A stretch of DNA of 64,000 nt from Streptomyces olivaceoviridis (GCF_014650115.1 NZ_BMUI01000017.1:148999-212998), one strand, 5' to 3'. Numbered from the stretch's first letter, positions 26,244 to 35,727 are shown. The notes: a model not told the origin generated them from the letters alone. Numbers and translations: made by a program.

Positions 26244-28520
26244 GTGGAGCGATGGACAAGGCGCGAGGACGAACGGCTGCTCACCGGCAAAGGCCGGTAC
26301 GTCGCCGATATTCACGTGCCGGGATGCCTGGACGCCGCATTTGTGAGAAGCAAGGTCGCCCACGGCTCGCTGCGGAGCGTGGACTGTGCCGCGGCGCGTG
26401 ACGTGCCCGGTGTCGTGGGCGCCTGGTCGGCCGCGGACCTGCCGGACCTGCCGCCGGTTCCGTACACCCTGCTCGCCCGGCTGTCGACGGAGGAAGCGGT
26501 CGCCGGCCGGGAGTGGCCGGCGCTGGTCAAGGACCGGGTGCGCTATCCGGGCGAGGCGCTGGCGGTCGTCCTCGGCGAGGACCGCTACCGGGCCGAGGAC
26601 GGGGCCGCCGAGGTCACCGCCGTGGTCGATCCGCTGCCCGCCGTGGTCACACCGTCCGCGGCCCTGGACGACTCCGTCCGCCTGTTCGACGGCCTCAGTA
26701 ACACCGCCCTGCGGGGCGAGGCCGGCGCGCCCATCGACCCGGCCGTCTGGCAGGACGCCGCCGCCGTGGTCGAGGCCACCTACCGGCAGCAACTGCTCAT
26801 GCCCAGCCCCATGGAGTGCCGCACGATCCTCGCCGTACCCGAGGGGGACCGGCTGACCGTGTGGTCGGGGCACCAGATGCCGCACCGGCTGCGCCGCGAA
26901 CTCGCCGCGCTGCTCGGCTGGTCCGCCGACCGCATCCGGGTCGTCGTCCCGGACACCGGAGGCGCCTTCGGCTCCAAGAGCGCCGCCTTCCCCGAGTTCG
27001 TGGTCGTCGCCTACCTGGCCGTCACGCTCGGCCGGCCGGTGCGCTGGATCGAGGACCGCCTGGAGTCCATGCTCGTCGCCACCCGCGGCCGGGGCCAGGA
27101 CCAGACCGTCCGGCTCGCCGCCGACGCCGAAGGGCGCCTGCTGGCCTACGAGTTGACGATCAACGCGGACGTCGGCGCCTATCCGCACCTCGGCGTGGGA
27201 CTGCCCATGCAGACGGCCTGGATGGCGCCCGGCGCGTACACCACCCCGCACGTCCACGCGACCCTGCGCTCGGTGCTCACCAACACCATGGTGACCTACC
27301 CCTACCGCGGTGCCGGACGCCCCGAGGCCGCCATCGCCATCGAACGCACCATGGACCTGCTCGCCCGGCGGCTCGGCGTCGACCCGATCGAACTGCGGCG
27401 GCGCAACTTCATCCCGCCCGACGCCTTCCCGTACGACACCCCCACCGGCCGCCGCTACGACAGCGGGAACTACGCCGCCGCACTGGACCTCGCGCTGGAG
27501 ACGGTCGGCTACACGGAGTGGCGCGCGGAACAGGCCCGCCGCCGCAGCGACCCGGACGCGCTGCCGCTCGGCATCGGCGTCTCCTGCTACGTGGAACGCT
27601 CGGGCGGCGAACCCGGCGGACTGCACGAGTTCGGCAGCCTGGAGGTCCACGAGGACGGCACCGTCACCGCCCGCTGCGGCGCCGCCCCCAGCGGCCAGGG
27701 GCACGAGACGGTCTTCCCGGCGCTCGTCGCCAAGACCCTCGGCATCCCCGAGGCGCAGGTCCGTCTCGTCGAGGGCGACACGGACGAACAGCCCGAAGGA
27801 CTGGGCTCCTTCGCCAGCCGGTCGGCACAGGTCGACGGCGCGATGTTCCAGCAGACGGCCGGCCTCCTGATCGAGCAGGCGCGCGAGCGGGCGGCGCGGC
27901 TGTGGGACCTGCCGGTCGACAAGGTCGCGTGGGCCGACGGCTCCGTCCACACGACCTCCGGCGATTCGGCCGTCCTGGGCCTGGCCGAACTCGTCAAGGC
28001 GACCGGGCCGCTTCGCGTCGAGAGCCGCTACGAGGCCGGCATGGCCTTCCCCTTCGGCGCGCACGTCGCCGTGACCGAGGTGGACCCCGACCTCGGCACC
28101 GTGAACGTCCTGCGGCTCGTCGCCGTGGACGACTGCGGTGTCGTCCTCAACCCCACCGTGGTGCACGGACAGGCGTACGGATCCGCCGTCCAGGGCATCG
28201 GCCAGGCCCTCTACGAAGGCATGACGTTCGACGCGGACGGCGTGCCGCACCTGGCGAGCGGATTCCTGGACTACCTGCTGCCCACGTACACGGAGATCCC
28301 GCCCATCGAGATCAAGGACACCTGCACCCCCAGCCCCAGCACCCCGCTGGGCGCCAAGGGAGCGGGGGAGTCGGGCTGCATCGGCACCCCGGCCGCCATT
28401 GTCAACGCCGTGGCCGACGCCCTGCGGATCGCCGATCCCGACCTGCTCCAGATGCCGCTCACGCCGGACAGCGTCTGGCGGGCGGCCCGCGCCCCGAAGC
28501 ACGAGGAAGGTGTCCGGTGA
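26244..28520 (+). CDS. Molybdenum hydroxylase large subunit (xanthine dehydrogenase/CoxL family)
   Basis: At 758 residues this is the catalytic subunit that carries the molybdopterin-cytosine dinucleotide cofactor. The opening RREDERLLTGKGRYVADI is family-typical. Later motifs include VVVPDTGGAFGSKSAAFPEF, YPYRGAGRPEA and the terminal PLGAKGAGESGCIGTPAAI with the catalytic Glu in GAGES. Family members hydroxylate purines, aldehydes or N-heterocycles using water. It is first in a tight operon with FAD and 2Fe-2S subunits, an ACMSD-like amidohydrolase and XdhC, which suggests catabolism of an aromatic or heterocyclic compound, not CO oxidation. The start is GTG 26244. Confidence 0.93.
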   Translation: MERWTRREDERLLTGKGRYVADIHVPGCLDAAFVRSKVAHGSLRSVDCAAARDVPGVVGAWSAADLPDLPPVPYTLLARLSTEEAVAGREWPALVKDRVRYPGEALAVVLGEDRYRAEDGAAEVTAVVDPLPAVVTPSAALDDSVRLFDGLSNTALRGEAGAPIDPAVWQDAAAVVEATYRQQLLMPSPMECRTILAVPEGDRLTVWSGHQMPHRLRRELAALLGWSADRIRVVVPDTGGAFGSKSAAFPEFVVVAYLAVTLGRPVRWIEDRLESMLVATRGRGQDQTVRLAADAEGRLLAYELTINADVGAYPHLGVGLPMQTAWMAPGAYTTPHVHATLRSVLTNTMVTYPYRGAGRPEAAIAIERTMDLLARRLGVDPIELRRRNFIPPDAFPYDTPTGRRYDSGNYAAALDLALETVGYTEWRAEQARRRSDPDALPLGIGVSCYVERSGGEPGGLHEFGSLEVHEDGTVTARCGAAPSGQGHETVFPALVAKTLGIPEAQVRLVEGDTDEQPEGLGSFASRSAQVDGAMFQQTAGLLIEQARERAARLWDLPVDKVAWADGSVHTTSGDSAVLGLAELVKATGPLRVESRYEAGMAFPFGAHVAVTEVDPDLGTVNVLRLVAVDDCGVVLNPTVVHGQAYGSAVQGIGQALYEGMTFDADGVPHLASGFLDYLLPTYTEIPPIEIKDTCTPSPSTPLGAKGAGESGCIGTPAAIVNAVADALRIADPDLLQMPLTPDSVWRAARAPKHEEGVR

Positions 28521-29449
28521 AACCCGCGTCCTTCGACTACGCCGTCCCCCGCACGGTCGCCGAGGCCGTCCAGGCGCTCGGCGACACCGACCGCACGGCC
28601 CAGGTGCTCGCCGGCGGGCAGAGCCTGATCCTGGAGATGCACCTGCAACGCATCCGGCCGCAGCTCGTCGTCGACATCAACCGCATCCCGGAACTCGACG
28701 GCATGCGCGTCGACGGTGACGAACTGCGCGTCGGCGCCCTCGTCCGGCACGCGACCTTCGAGTCGGCCGACGCCGTCCCCGGCCCGCTCGGCACCCTGCT
28801 GTCCCGGGCCGTCGTCAACATCGCCCACCCGCCCATCCGTTCCCGGGGAACCATGGCCGGCAGCTTCGGCTGGGCCCACCCCGCCTCGGAGTGGTGCGCC
28901 ATCGGCGTCGCCCTCGACGCCACCGTCGAGGTCACCGGTCCCGACGGCGCCCGCTCCATCCCGGCGCGGGACTACTTCCTCGGGCCGTACCGCACCGCGC
29001 GCCGGCCGCAGGAGCTGATCACCGCCGTACGCCTGCCGCTGCTCGGCGAGAACACCGGCGTCGGCTTCATCGAGCACCGCCGCACGCACTTCTGCTTCGC
29101 CCAGGTCGCGGTCGCGGCGGCCCTCACCGTGACCGACGGCGTGATCAGCGACGCACGCATCGGACTGGTCAACTCCGCCGACCGCCCCCTGCGGGCCCGC
29201 GCCGCCGAACAGGCCCTGATCGGCGCCGACTTCGCACCGCTCCCCGAGGGGCCCCGGCTCCCCGACGACCATCCGTTCGCCCGCGCCGGCCGGGCCGCGG
29301 CCCAGGAGGACGCCGCACCGCTCGCCGAACCGTACGCCGACGTGGAGTACAAGCGGCAGGCCATCGCCGTCCTGGTCGGCAGGACACTCACCGAGGCGGC
29401 GACCGACCTGCGCTCGCGTCTCGCCCCACGACAGGGAGGCCCCCGATGA
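28517..29449 (+). CDS. Molybdenum hydroxylase FAD-binding subunit (CoxM/XdhB type)
   Basis: The 310-residue flavoprotein starts at GTG 28517, overlapping the large-subunit stop by 4 bases. FAD contacts are seen in VLAGGQSLILEM (residues about 31-42) and in IRSRGTMAGSFGWAHPASEW, the counterpart of the TxGGxxxxxDPxxE motif. The C-terminal CODH-FAD domain continues to the end. It takes electrons from the iron-sulfur subunit and passes them to an acceptor. The upstream open frame is only a shadow of the large subunit. Confidence 0.94.
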   Translation: MKPASFDYAVPRTVAEAVQALGDTDRTAQVLAGGQSLILEMHLQRIRPQLVVDINRIPELDGMRVDGDELRVGALVRHATFESADAVPGPLGTLLSRAVVNIAHPPIRSRGTMAGSFGWAHPASEWCAIGVALDATVEVTGPDGARSIPARDYFLGPYRTARRPQELITAVRLPLLGENTGVGFIEHRRTHFCFAQVAVAAALTVTDGVISDARIGLVNSADRPLRARAAEQALIGADFAPLPEGPRLPDDHPFARAGRAAAQEDAAPLAEPYADVEYKRQAIAVLVGRTLTEAATDLRSRLAPRQGGPR

Positions 29450-29928
29450 AGATCACGCTCACCGTGAACGGCACCGCGCACGCCCTCGACGTCGAACCCC
29501 GCCGCCTGCTCGCCGACGTCCTCCGCGACGACCTGGGCCTCACGGGCACCCACCTGGGCTGCGAGCACGGCATCTGCGGGGCGTGCAGCGTGCTCATGGA
29601 CGGCGAGGCGGTCCGCGCCTGTCTGGTACTGGCCGTACAGTGCGACGGCCGCTCGATCCGCACGGTCGAGGGCCTCGCCGGGCCCGACGGCGAACCCCAC
29701 CCGCTGCAACGGGCGTTCTCCGCCGAGCACGCGCTCCAGTGCGGCTTCTGCACCCCCGGCTTCCTCATGGTGGCCGCCGGAGCGCTCGACGCCGACCCCG
29801 ACCTCGCCGACAAGCCCGACGCCATCGAAGGCGTCGTCGGCTCCAACATCTGCCGGTGCACCGGCTACGAACCCATCCGGCGCGCCATCGCCCGCGCGGC
29901 CCGGGAAAAGCGGGAGACCACCGCCTGA
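29446..29928 (+). CDS. Molybdenum hydroxylase 2Fe-2S subunit (CoxS/XdhC type)
   Basis: The 160-residue protein has both iron-sulfur centres of the family. The plant-type ferredoxin Cys are C39, C44, C47 and C59 (CEHGICGAC...C), and the four Cys of the second, molybdenum-proximal cluster are C99, C102, C136 and C138 (CGFC...CRC). It links the molybdenum site to the flavin. Its ATG overlaps the FAD-subunit stop (ATGA) behind AGGGAGG, so the three subunits are made in equal amounts. Confidence 0.96.
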   Translation: MKITLTVNGTAHALDVEPRRLLADVLRDDLGLTGTHLGCEHGICGACSVLMDGEAVRACLVLAVQCDGRSIRTVEGLAGPDGEPHPLQRAFSAEHALQCGFCTPGFLMVAAGALDADPDLADKPDAIEGVVGSNICRCTGYEPIRRAIARAAREKRETTA

Positions 29929-29994
29929 CACGCGCCGGCCCCGCGCGGACCGCCCCTCACCCGGGGCGGTCCCGGACCGACCGAGGAGACACAC

Positions 29995-30984
29995 ATGAAC
30001 GGTGACATCCGTGCCGGAGTGATCGACGTGCACGCCCACTGGCTGCCCCGCGATCTGCTCCCCCTGCCGCCCGGGAACCCGCTCGGCGGCATGAACGACC
30101 GCGACGGCGAACTCTTCCTGGGCGACGTCCCGCTGTCGTTCCCGACCACCGCGATGACCGACATCGACACCATCGTCGCCGACACCCTGAAGGCCGGACT
30201 CGGCGCGCGCGTCATCTCCGCACCCCCCTTCGCCTTCCCCGTGCACGCCCCCGCCGAGGCCGACGACTACATCGCCGCCTACAACGAACAACTCGCCCAC
30301 GCCGTCTCCCGCACGGAGGGCACCCTCGTCGGACTCGGACTGGTCCGGCTGGACGACGCCGACGCCGCCCGCAGGGAACTGACCCGGCTCGCCGCCGCCG
30401 ACGGCATCGCGGGCATCGCGGTCCCGCCCGTGGTCGACGGCCGCTCCTACGACCGGGGCGTCCCCCGGCAGATCCTCGGCATCGCCGCCGAACTGGGCCT
30501 GTCCGTCCTCGTCCACCCGATGCAACTGCCGCGCGCCGAATGGGACCACCACTACCTCGTCAACCTCATCGGCAACCCGGTGGAGAGCACGACCGCCGTG
30601 GCCGGGGTCCTGCTCGGCGGCGTCCTGGAGGAGTTCCCCGGCCTGCGGATCTGCTTCGTCCACGGCGGCGGCTGCGCGCCCGCGCTGCTGGGCCGGTGGG
30701 GACACGGCTGGCGCACCCGCGACGACGTGCGCCGCGGCAGCAGCCGCCCCCCGGCCGAGTCCTTCGGCCTGCTCTACTTCGACACGATCACCCACGACCC
30801 CGAGGCCCTCGCGCTGCTGCGGGCCCACGCCTCGCCCGACCGGATCGTGTGCGGCAGCGACTACCCCTTCGACATGGCACAACCCGACCCGGTCGGCTTC
30901 CCGCTGGCGCACGGCATCGACGCCGCGACGCTCGAAGCGAACGGCCGCCGGTTCCTCGGGCTGACCACGGCGAACCACGGCTGA
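29995..30984 (+). CDS. Amidohydrolase, ACMSD-like metal-dependent decarboxylase/hydrolase
   Basis: A 329-residue TIM-barrel protein with the amidohydrolase_2 metal motifs: DVHAHW at residues 10-15, VHP near residue 171, FVHGGG near residue 220 and GSDYPFD near residue 286. The family includes aminocarboxymuconate-semialdehyde decarboxylase and related non-oxidative decarboxylases of aromatic acids. It follows the molybdenum hydroxylase by 66 bases and precedes xdhC, so it may act on the hydroxylated product. The start ATG 29995 follows GAGGAGA. The exact substrate is unknown. Confidence 0.85.
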   Translation: MNGDIRAGVIDVHAHWLPRDLLPLPPGNPLGGMNDRDGELFLGDVPLSFPTTAMTDIDTIVADTLKAGLGARVISAPPFAFPVHAPAEADDYIAAYNEQLAHAVSRTEGTLVGLGLVRLDDADAARRELTRLAAADGIAGIAVPPVVDGRSYDRGVPRQILGIAAELGLSVLVHPMQLPRAEWDHHYLVNLIGNPVESTTAVAGVLLGGVLEEFPGLRICFVHGGGCAPALLGRWGHGWRTRDDVRRGSSRPPAESFGLLYFDTITHDPEALALLRAHASPDRIVCGSDYPFDMAQPDPVGFPLAHGIDAATLEANGRRFLGLTTANHG

Positions 30985-31004
30985 CGGCAGATCGGAGAGA
31001 TCCC

Positions 31005-32243
31005 ATGCGAGACCTGGCACCCCGCCTGCTGGAGTGGCAGGCCGCCGGAGCCCGCTGCGCCCTCGCGAGCGTCGTCGCCGTCCGGGGCAGCGCACCGCTG
31101 CGCCCCGGAGCGGCGCTGTGCGTCCACGAGGACGGCACGGCCCTCGGCAGTGTGTCGGGAGGCTGCGTCGAAGGCTCCGTCTACGACCTGGCCCGTGAGG
31201 TGCTGGACTCGGGCGAGGCGCGGTGCGTGTCCTTCGGGTACGCCGACGACGACGCGTTCGCGGTGGGGCTGATGTGCGGAGGCGAGATCGACGTCTTCGT
31301 CCAGGCCGTCGACGACGCCACGGCACGGGTCCTCGGCGCCGCCGCACTGGCCGCGGCGGCGCGGCGCCCGGTCGTCGTGGCGCGCGTACTGCCGGGACCC
31401 GACGCGGACGCCGGCTCCCTCGCCGTGTGGCGGGACGGCCACCTGGGCAGCACCGGCGACCCCGCCCTGGACCTCGCCGTCCTCGCCGACGCCCGCCGCA
31501 TGCTCGACCGGGACGGCACCGCCGTACGGACGTACCAGGCCGGTGCGTCACGGACGTACGAGGCCGGCGTGTCCCGTTCCCCCGAGGCCGGCGCGCCGAG
31601 CGAGTCGCGGGCCCCGCGCGTGCTGTTCGAGGCATGGACCCCGTCGCCCCGGCTGCTGGTGTTCGGCGCCAACGCCCACGCCGCCGCGGTGAGCCGGATC
31701 GGTGCCCTCCTCGGCTACCACGTCACGGTCTGCGACGCCCGGGCCACCTTCACCACACCCGAGCGCTTCCCGGACGCCGACGAGGTCGTGGTCGACTGGC
31801 CCCACCGGTACCTGGCGGCCACGGAGACCGACCACCGGACCGTGGTGTGCGTGATGACGCACGACCCGAAGTTCGACGTCCCCGTCCTCGCCGAAGCCCT
31901 CGGCCGCCCCCTGGCCTACGTCGGAGCGCTCGGCTCCCGCCGCGTCCAGGCACGCAGGCGGGAGGACCTCGTCGCGGCCGGCGTGGCCCCCGACGCCCTC
32001 GCGCGGTTGCACGCGCCCCTCGGTCTCGACCTGGGCGCGTCGACCCCCGAGGAGACCGCCGTGTCCTTCGCCGCGGAGCTCATCGCCGTCCGCTCCGGCC
32101 GCACCGCCCACCCGCTCTCCCTGCTGGACGGGCCCATCCACCCGACCGCCGCCAAGGAGCGCCCCGGCGTCGCCGAGGCCCGGTGCGCTGCCGGAACCGA
32201 TCCGGTGCGCGGACGGACAACCACGGCGCTCCGCGCTCGCTAG
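31005..32243 (+). CDS. XdhC/CoxI-family molybdenum cofactor maturation protein
   Basis: The 412-residue protein has the two XdhC parts: an N-terminal CoxI domain (VVAVRGSAPLRPGAALCV; SVSGGCVEGSVYDLA; GLMCGGEIDVFV, with two conserved Cys) and a C-terminal Rossmann domain (LLVFGANAHAAAVSRIGALLG; YVGALGSRRVQARRREDL). These proteins bind the molybdenum cofactor, help sulfurate it and insert it into the hydroxylase. The linker, residues about 175-198, carries three RTYEAG-like repeats encoded by a 24-bp triplication. It closes the operon 20 bases after the amidohydrolase. Confidence 0.92.
   Translation: MRDLAPRLLEWQAAGARCALASVVAVRGSAPLRPGAALCVHEDGTALGSVSGGCVEGSVYDLAREVLDSGEARCVSFGYADDDAFAVGLMCGGEIDVFVQAVDDATARVLGAAALAAAARRPVVVARVLPGPDADAGSLAVWRDGHLGSTGDPALDLAVLADARRMLDRDGTAVRTYQAGASRTYEAGVSRSPEAGAPSESRAPRVLFEAWTPSPRLLVFGANAHAAAVSRIGALLGYHVTVCDARATFTTPERFPDADEVVVDWPHRYLAATETDHRTVVCVMTHDPKFDVPVLAEALGRPLAYVGALGSRRVQARRREDLVAAGVAPDALARLHAPLGLDLGASTPEETAVSFAAELIAVRSGRTAHPLSLLDGPIHPTAAKERPGVAEARCAAGTDPVRGRTTTALRAR
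31527..31598 (+). repeat. 24-bp triplication inside the XdhC-like gene
   Basis: Three in-frame 24-base units at 31527-31550, 31551-31574 and 31575-31598 encode RTYQAGAS, RTYEAGVS and RSPEAGAP in the interdomain linker. The first two are nearly identical; the third has diverged. Confidence 0.85.
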
Positions 32244-32321
32244 CGTGGGCCGGGCGTGAGGCAGGCCCTCCGTGCCCCCGCCCGGAGGGTCGTGCCGCAA
32301 GGCCCGAACCCGAGGAGTCCC

Positions 32322-34064
32322 ATGGCCAAGCAGACCATCGCCGAACAGTACGTCGACCTCATGGCGCGCGCCGGTGTGCGCCGCATGTACGGCGTGGTCG
32401 GAGACAGCCTGAACCCCGTCGTCGACGCGGTCCGGCGGCACGCCGACGTCGAGTGGATCCAGGTCCGCCACGAGGAGGTCGCGGCGTTCGCCGCCGGAGC
32501 GGAGGCCCAGCTCACCGGCCGGCTCGCCGCGTGCGCGGGATCGTGCGGGCCGGGCAACCTCCACCTGATCAACGGCCTGTACGACGCCCACCGCTCGATG
32601 GCGCCCGTGCTCGCGCTGGCCGCCCACATACCCAGCGGCGAGATCGGCACCGGTTACTTCCAGGAGACCCACCCCGACCGGCTGTTCGCCGAGTGCAGCC
32701 ACTACTCCGAGCTGATCTCCTCACCGCGCCAGATGCCCCGCGTGGTGCAGACGGCCATCCAGCACGCCGTCGGCCGGCGCGGGGTCTCGGTCGTGGCCCT
32801 GTCCGGTGACACCGCCGCCGAGGACTCCCCGGACGCGGCACCCGAACTCGCCATGCCCCTGGACCTGCCGGCCATCCGCCCCAGCGACCAGGAGATCGCC
32901 CGGCTCACCGAGCTGGTGGACGGCGCCGAACGCGTCATGGTGTTCTGCGGCCGGGGCGTCGCCGGAGCCCACGCCGAGGTGATGGAGTTCGCCGGGAAGG
33001 TCAAGGCCCCGGTCGGCCACGCCCTGCGCGGCAAGGAACACATCCAGTACGACAACCCGTACGACGTCGGCATGTCCGGACTGCTCGGCTACGGCGCCGC
33101 GTACGAGGCCATGCACGAGTGCGACCTGCTGATCCTCCTCGGCACCGACTTCCCGTACACCGACTTCCTGCCCCGCCATGTGCGCACCGTGCAGGTCGAC
33201 GTGCAGCCCGAGCGGCTCGGCCGGCGCACCCAACTCGACTTCGCCGTCTGGGGAGACGTCCGCGAGACCCTGCGCTGCCTGACGCCCGCGGTGCGGGAGA
33301 AGCAGTCGCGCCGGTTCCTCGACCGGATGCTGGAGCGGCACGCGCACGCCCTCGAAGGCGCCGTCAGCGCCTACACGCGCGACGTCGAGCGGCACACCCC
33401 CATCCACCCCGAGTACGTGGCCTCGGTGCTCGACGAGGAGGCCGCCGACGACGCCGTGTTCACCGTCGACACCGGCATGTGCTGCGTGTGGGCGGCGCGT
33501 TACCTCACGCCCAACGGCCGCCGCCGCATCCTCGGCTCCTTCGTGCACGGCTCCATGGCCAACGCGCTGCCCCAGGCCATCGGCGCCCAGTTCCTCGACC
33601 GTGGCCGGCAGGTCGTCTCGCTCTCCGGCGACGGCGGGTTCTCCATGCTCATGGGCGACTTCCTCACCCTCGTCCAGTACGACCTGCCGGTCAAGGTGGT
33701 CGTCTTCAACAACTCCTCCCTGGGCATGGTCGACCTGGAGATGATGGTCGACGGCCTGCCCCCGCACGGCACGACCTACCCGCACGCCGACTACGCCGCC
33801 ATCGCCACGGCCGCCGGAGCGCGCGGCATCCGGGTGGAGCAGCCCGGTCAGGTCCGGGACGCGCTGCGAGAGGCGTTCGCCCATGACGGGCCCGCGCTGG
33901 TGGACGTCGTCACCGACCCCGCCGCGCTGGCCGTGCCCCCGAAGATCACCACCGAGCAGCTCACCGGCTTCGCCCTGTCCGCGAGCCGGACCGTCCTGAG
34001 CGGAGGCGTCGGCCGCATGCTCCACCTGGCCCGGACCAACCTCCGCAACATTCCCCGCCCCTGA
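32322..34064 (+). CDS. poxB: Thiamine-diphosphate enzyme, pyruvate dehydrogenase (quinone)/PoxB-like
   Basis: The 580-residue length matches E. coli PoxB (572). The N-terminal thiamine domain shows YGVVGDSLNPVVDA and the catalytic Glu in VRHEEVAAFAAGAEAQLTG. The middle FAD/Rossmann domain holds VMVFCGRGVAGAH. The C-terminal thiamine motif starts LSGDGGFSMLMGDF and ends VVFNNSS. PoxB oxidises pyruvate to acetate and CO2 and gives electrons to quinone. The ATG 32322 sits behind GAGGAGT. The gene is monocistronic, 78 bases after xdhC. A pyruvate oxidase or other 2-oxo acid decarboxylating activity cannot be fully excluded. Confidence 0.9.
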   Translation: MAKQTIAEQYVDLMARAGVRRMYGVVGDSLNPVVDAVRRHADVEWIQVRHEEVAAFAAGAEAQLTGRLAACAGSCGPGNLHLINGLYDAHRSMAPVLALAAHIPSGEIGTGYFQETHPDRLFAECSHYSELISSPRQMPRVVQTAIQHAVGRRGVSVVALSGDTAAEDSPDAAPELAMPLDLPAIRPSDQEIARLTELVDGAERVMVFCGRGVAGAHAEVMEFAGKVKAPVGHALRGKEHIQYDNPYDVGMSGLLGYGAAYEAMHECDLLILLGTDFPYTDFLPRHVRTVQVDVQPERLGRRTQLDFAVWGDVRETLRCLTPAVREKQSRRFLDRMLERHAHALEGAVSAYTRDVERHTPIHPEYVASVLDEEAADDAVFTVDTGMCCVWAARYLTPNGRRRILGSFVHGSMANALPQAIGAQFLDRGRQVVSLSGDGGFSMLMGDFLTLVQYDLPVKVVVFNNSSLGMVDLEMMVDGLPPHGTTYPHADYAAIATAAGARGIRVEQPGQVRDALREAFAHDGPALVDVVTDPAALAVPPKITTEQLTGFALSASRTVLSGGVGRMLHLARTNLRNIPRP

Positions 34065-34074
34065 CCCGGCGCCC

Positions 34075-35727
34075 CTACGGGGCGGGCGCGGGGCCGGACC
34101 CGGCCGGTACGGCCGGCCCCGCCACGGTGTCGAAGGCATGGGTCACCTCGGGCACCGTCCCCGGCGCGAGCAGCTCACGGGCCTCCTCCTCGCGCCGGCG
34201 GTCGGTGTCCGTCCACCGGACGTGGTGCTGGGCGCGGTGTTCCGCCCAGGTACTGACCAGGTAGTTCTCGACGAAGCGCGCCGGGTCGTTGCCGTCCTGG
34301 TAGAGGCCCCAGGACAGGGCCCCCGTACGGCGCCGGGAGCGGGCGACCTGGCGCATGCGGACCGTGAACGCGGCCCGGTTCTCGGCGGGGACGCGGTAGA
34401 CGACGGAGACCAGGACCGGGCCGTCGGCCTGCCCGGGCTCGAACACCAGGGGCGGAGCCGGCCAGTGGTCGGACGGCGTGGGGTTGATGCCCTCGGCGTC
34501 GTACAGCGGCCACCGGCGCACACTGGCCGCGCTGAGCAGCATCACCGCACCGGCGATCAGCAGGCACGCGCTGAGCCCGACCCAGTCGGCGACCGCGCCC
34601 CACAGCGGTGCCGCGAGCGCCTGACCGCCCTGGAACACCAGCAGGTACACGGCGAGGCCACGCGCCCTGACCCAGCCGGGCAGCCGCGTCTGCACGGCCG
34701 CGTTGAGCGTGGACAGCACCCCGATCCAGGCGAGTCCCGCCGGCAGCAGGGCGACCGCGACCACCCAGGGTGTGCGGACCGTCGCCAGCACGGCGAGCAC
34801 GCCGGCGAACACCACGGCCCCGGCGGCGAGCGTGCCGTTGATGCCCAGCAGGGCGCGGACGCGCGGCAGCGCGAACGCCCCCGCCACGGCCCCCACGCCC
34901 ACCGCCGCCAGCAGGACCCCGTACCCGGCCGAGCCGAGGCCGAGGGAACTGCTCGCGGTCAGCGGCAGCAGCGCCCACAGCGCGGCACCGCCGGGGATGA
35001 ACAGGACCGTGCGCAGCAGCACCCGGCGGACGCCGGGCGCGTTCCACACATAGCGGCGGCCGGCGTACAGGGCCGCCAGCAGCCCTTCGTTCCCGGGGAG
35101 GGTCGCGGTCGCCGGCTCCGGGCGCCGCCATGCCATGAGGACGGCCGCGATGCCCAGGTAGGAGGCCGCATTGAAGGCGAAGACCCAGCCCGCGCCCGCC
35201 GCCGCGACCACCGCCCCGCCGAGCGCCGGGCCGACGGCACGGGCCAGGTTCACGTTCACCGCGCCCAGCGCCGCCGCCTGACCGAGCCGCCGGCGCTCCA
35301 CCAGTTCCGGCTGGATCGCCTGCCACGCCGGGCCCATCAGCGCGGTGCCGCAGCCCAGCAGGAACGTGAGCACGAGCAGCACCGCCGGCGTCAGGGCGTC
35401 CAGGAACGCCAGCACGGCCAGCACACCGGACACGGCGAGCATCGCGAACTGCGCGGCCAGCAGCACCGAGCGCCGGTCGAAGCGGTCGGCGACCACCCCG
35501 GCGGGCAGGGCCAGCAGGACCACGGGAAGGCCGGCGGCGGTCTGTACGAGCGTCACCAGCGCGGCACCGTGCCCGACCAGCAGCCACTGCGCGCCCACGG
35601 TCTGCATCCAGCTACCGACGTTCGAGACCAGCTGTGCGATCCACAGGGCCCGGAAGACGCGCGCCGCGAGCGGCGCCCAGGGGGAATCGGTCGCGGCGGG
35701 TGCGGGGGCTGAAGGGGGGCTGCTCAT
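34075..35727 (-). CDS. MFS transporter with C-terminal ABM-like domain
   Basis: About 550 residues from ATG 35727. Residues about 20-420 have 11-12 membrane helices of the EntS/MFS_3 group (VADRFDRRSVLLAAQ is the loop 2-3 motif). The last 130 residues are soluble and resemble a dimeric alpha/beta-barrel monooxygenase-like domain (PVLVSVVYRVPAENRAAFTVRMRQV; YLVSTWAEHRAQH), a known extension in this transporter subfamily, with unknown function. An in-frame start at 35769 would add 14 residues. It is divergent from an AraC regulator and convergent with poxB, only 10 bases apart. Confidence 0.88.
   Translation of the reverse strand: MSSPPSAPAPAATDSPWAPLAARVFRALWIAQLVSNVGSWMQTVGAQWLLVGHGAALVTLVQTAAGLPVVLLALPAGVVADRFDRRSVLLAAQFAMLAVSGVLAVLAFLDALTPAVLLVLTFLLGCGTALMGPAWQAIQPELVERRRLGQAAALGAVNVNLARAVGPALGGAVVAAAGAGWVFAFNAASYLGIAAVLMAWRRPEPATATLPGNEGLLAALYAGRRYVWNAPGVRRVLLRTVLFIPGGAALWALLPLTASSSLGLGSAGYGVLLAAVGVGAVAGAFALPRVRALLGINGTLAAGAVVFAGVLAVLATVRTPWVVAVALLPAGLAWIGVLSTLNAAVQTRLPGWVRARGLAVYLLVFQGGQALAAPLWGAVADWVGLSACLLIAGAVMLLSAASVRRWPLYDAEGINPTPSDHWPAPPLVFEPGQADGPVLVSVVYRVPAENRAAFTVRMRQVARSRRRTGALSWGLYQDGNDPARFVENYLVSTWAEHRAQHHVRWTDTDRRREEEARELLAPGTVPEVTHAFDTVAGPAVPAGSGPAPAP

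Noticed and set aside
25614..28502. Minus-strand open frame of 962 codons opposite the molybdenum hydroxylase large subunit
   Set aside because: Its composition (Gly/Arg/Val/His-rich, no motifs) and exact antiparallel position to a well-conserved gene mark it as a high-GC shadow.
28972..31635. Minus-strand open frame of 887 codons across the FAD, 2Fe-2S and amidohydrolase genes
   Set aside because: It spans several genes with clear family motifs on the other strand and has no recognisable domain itself.
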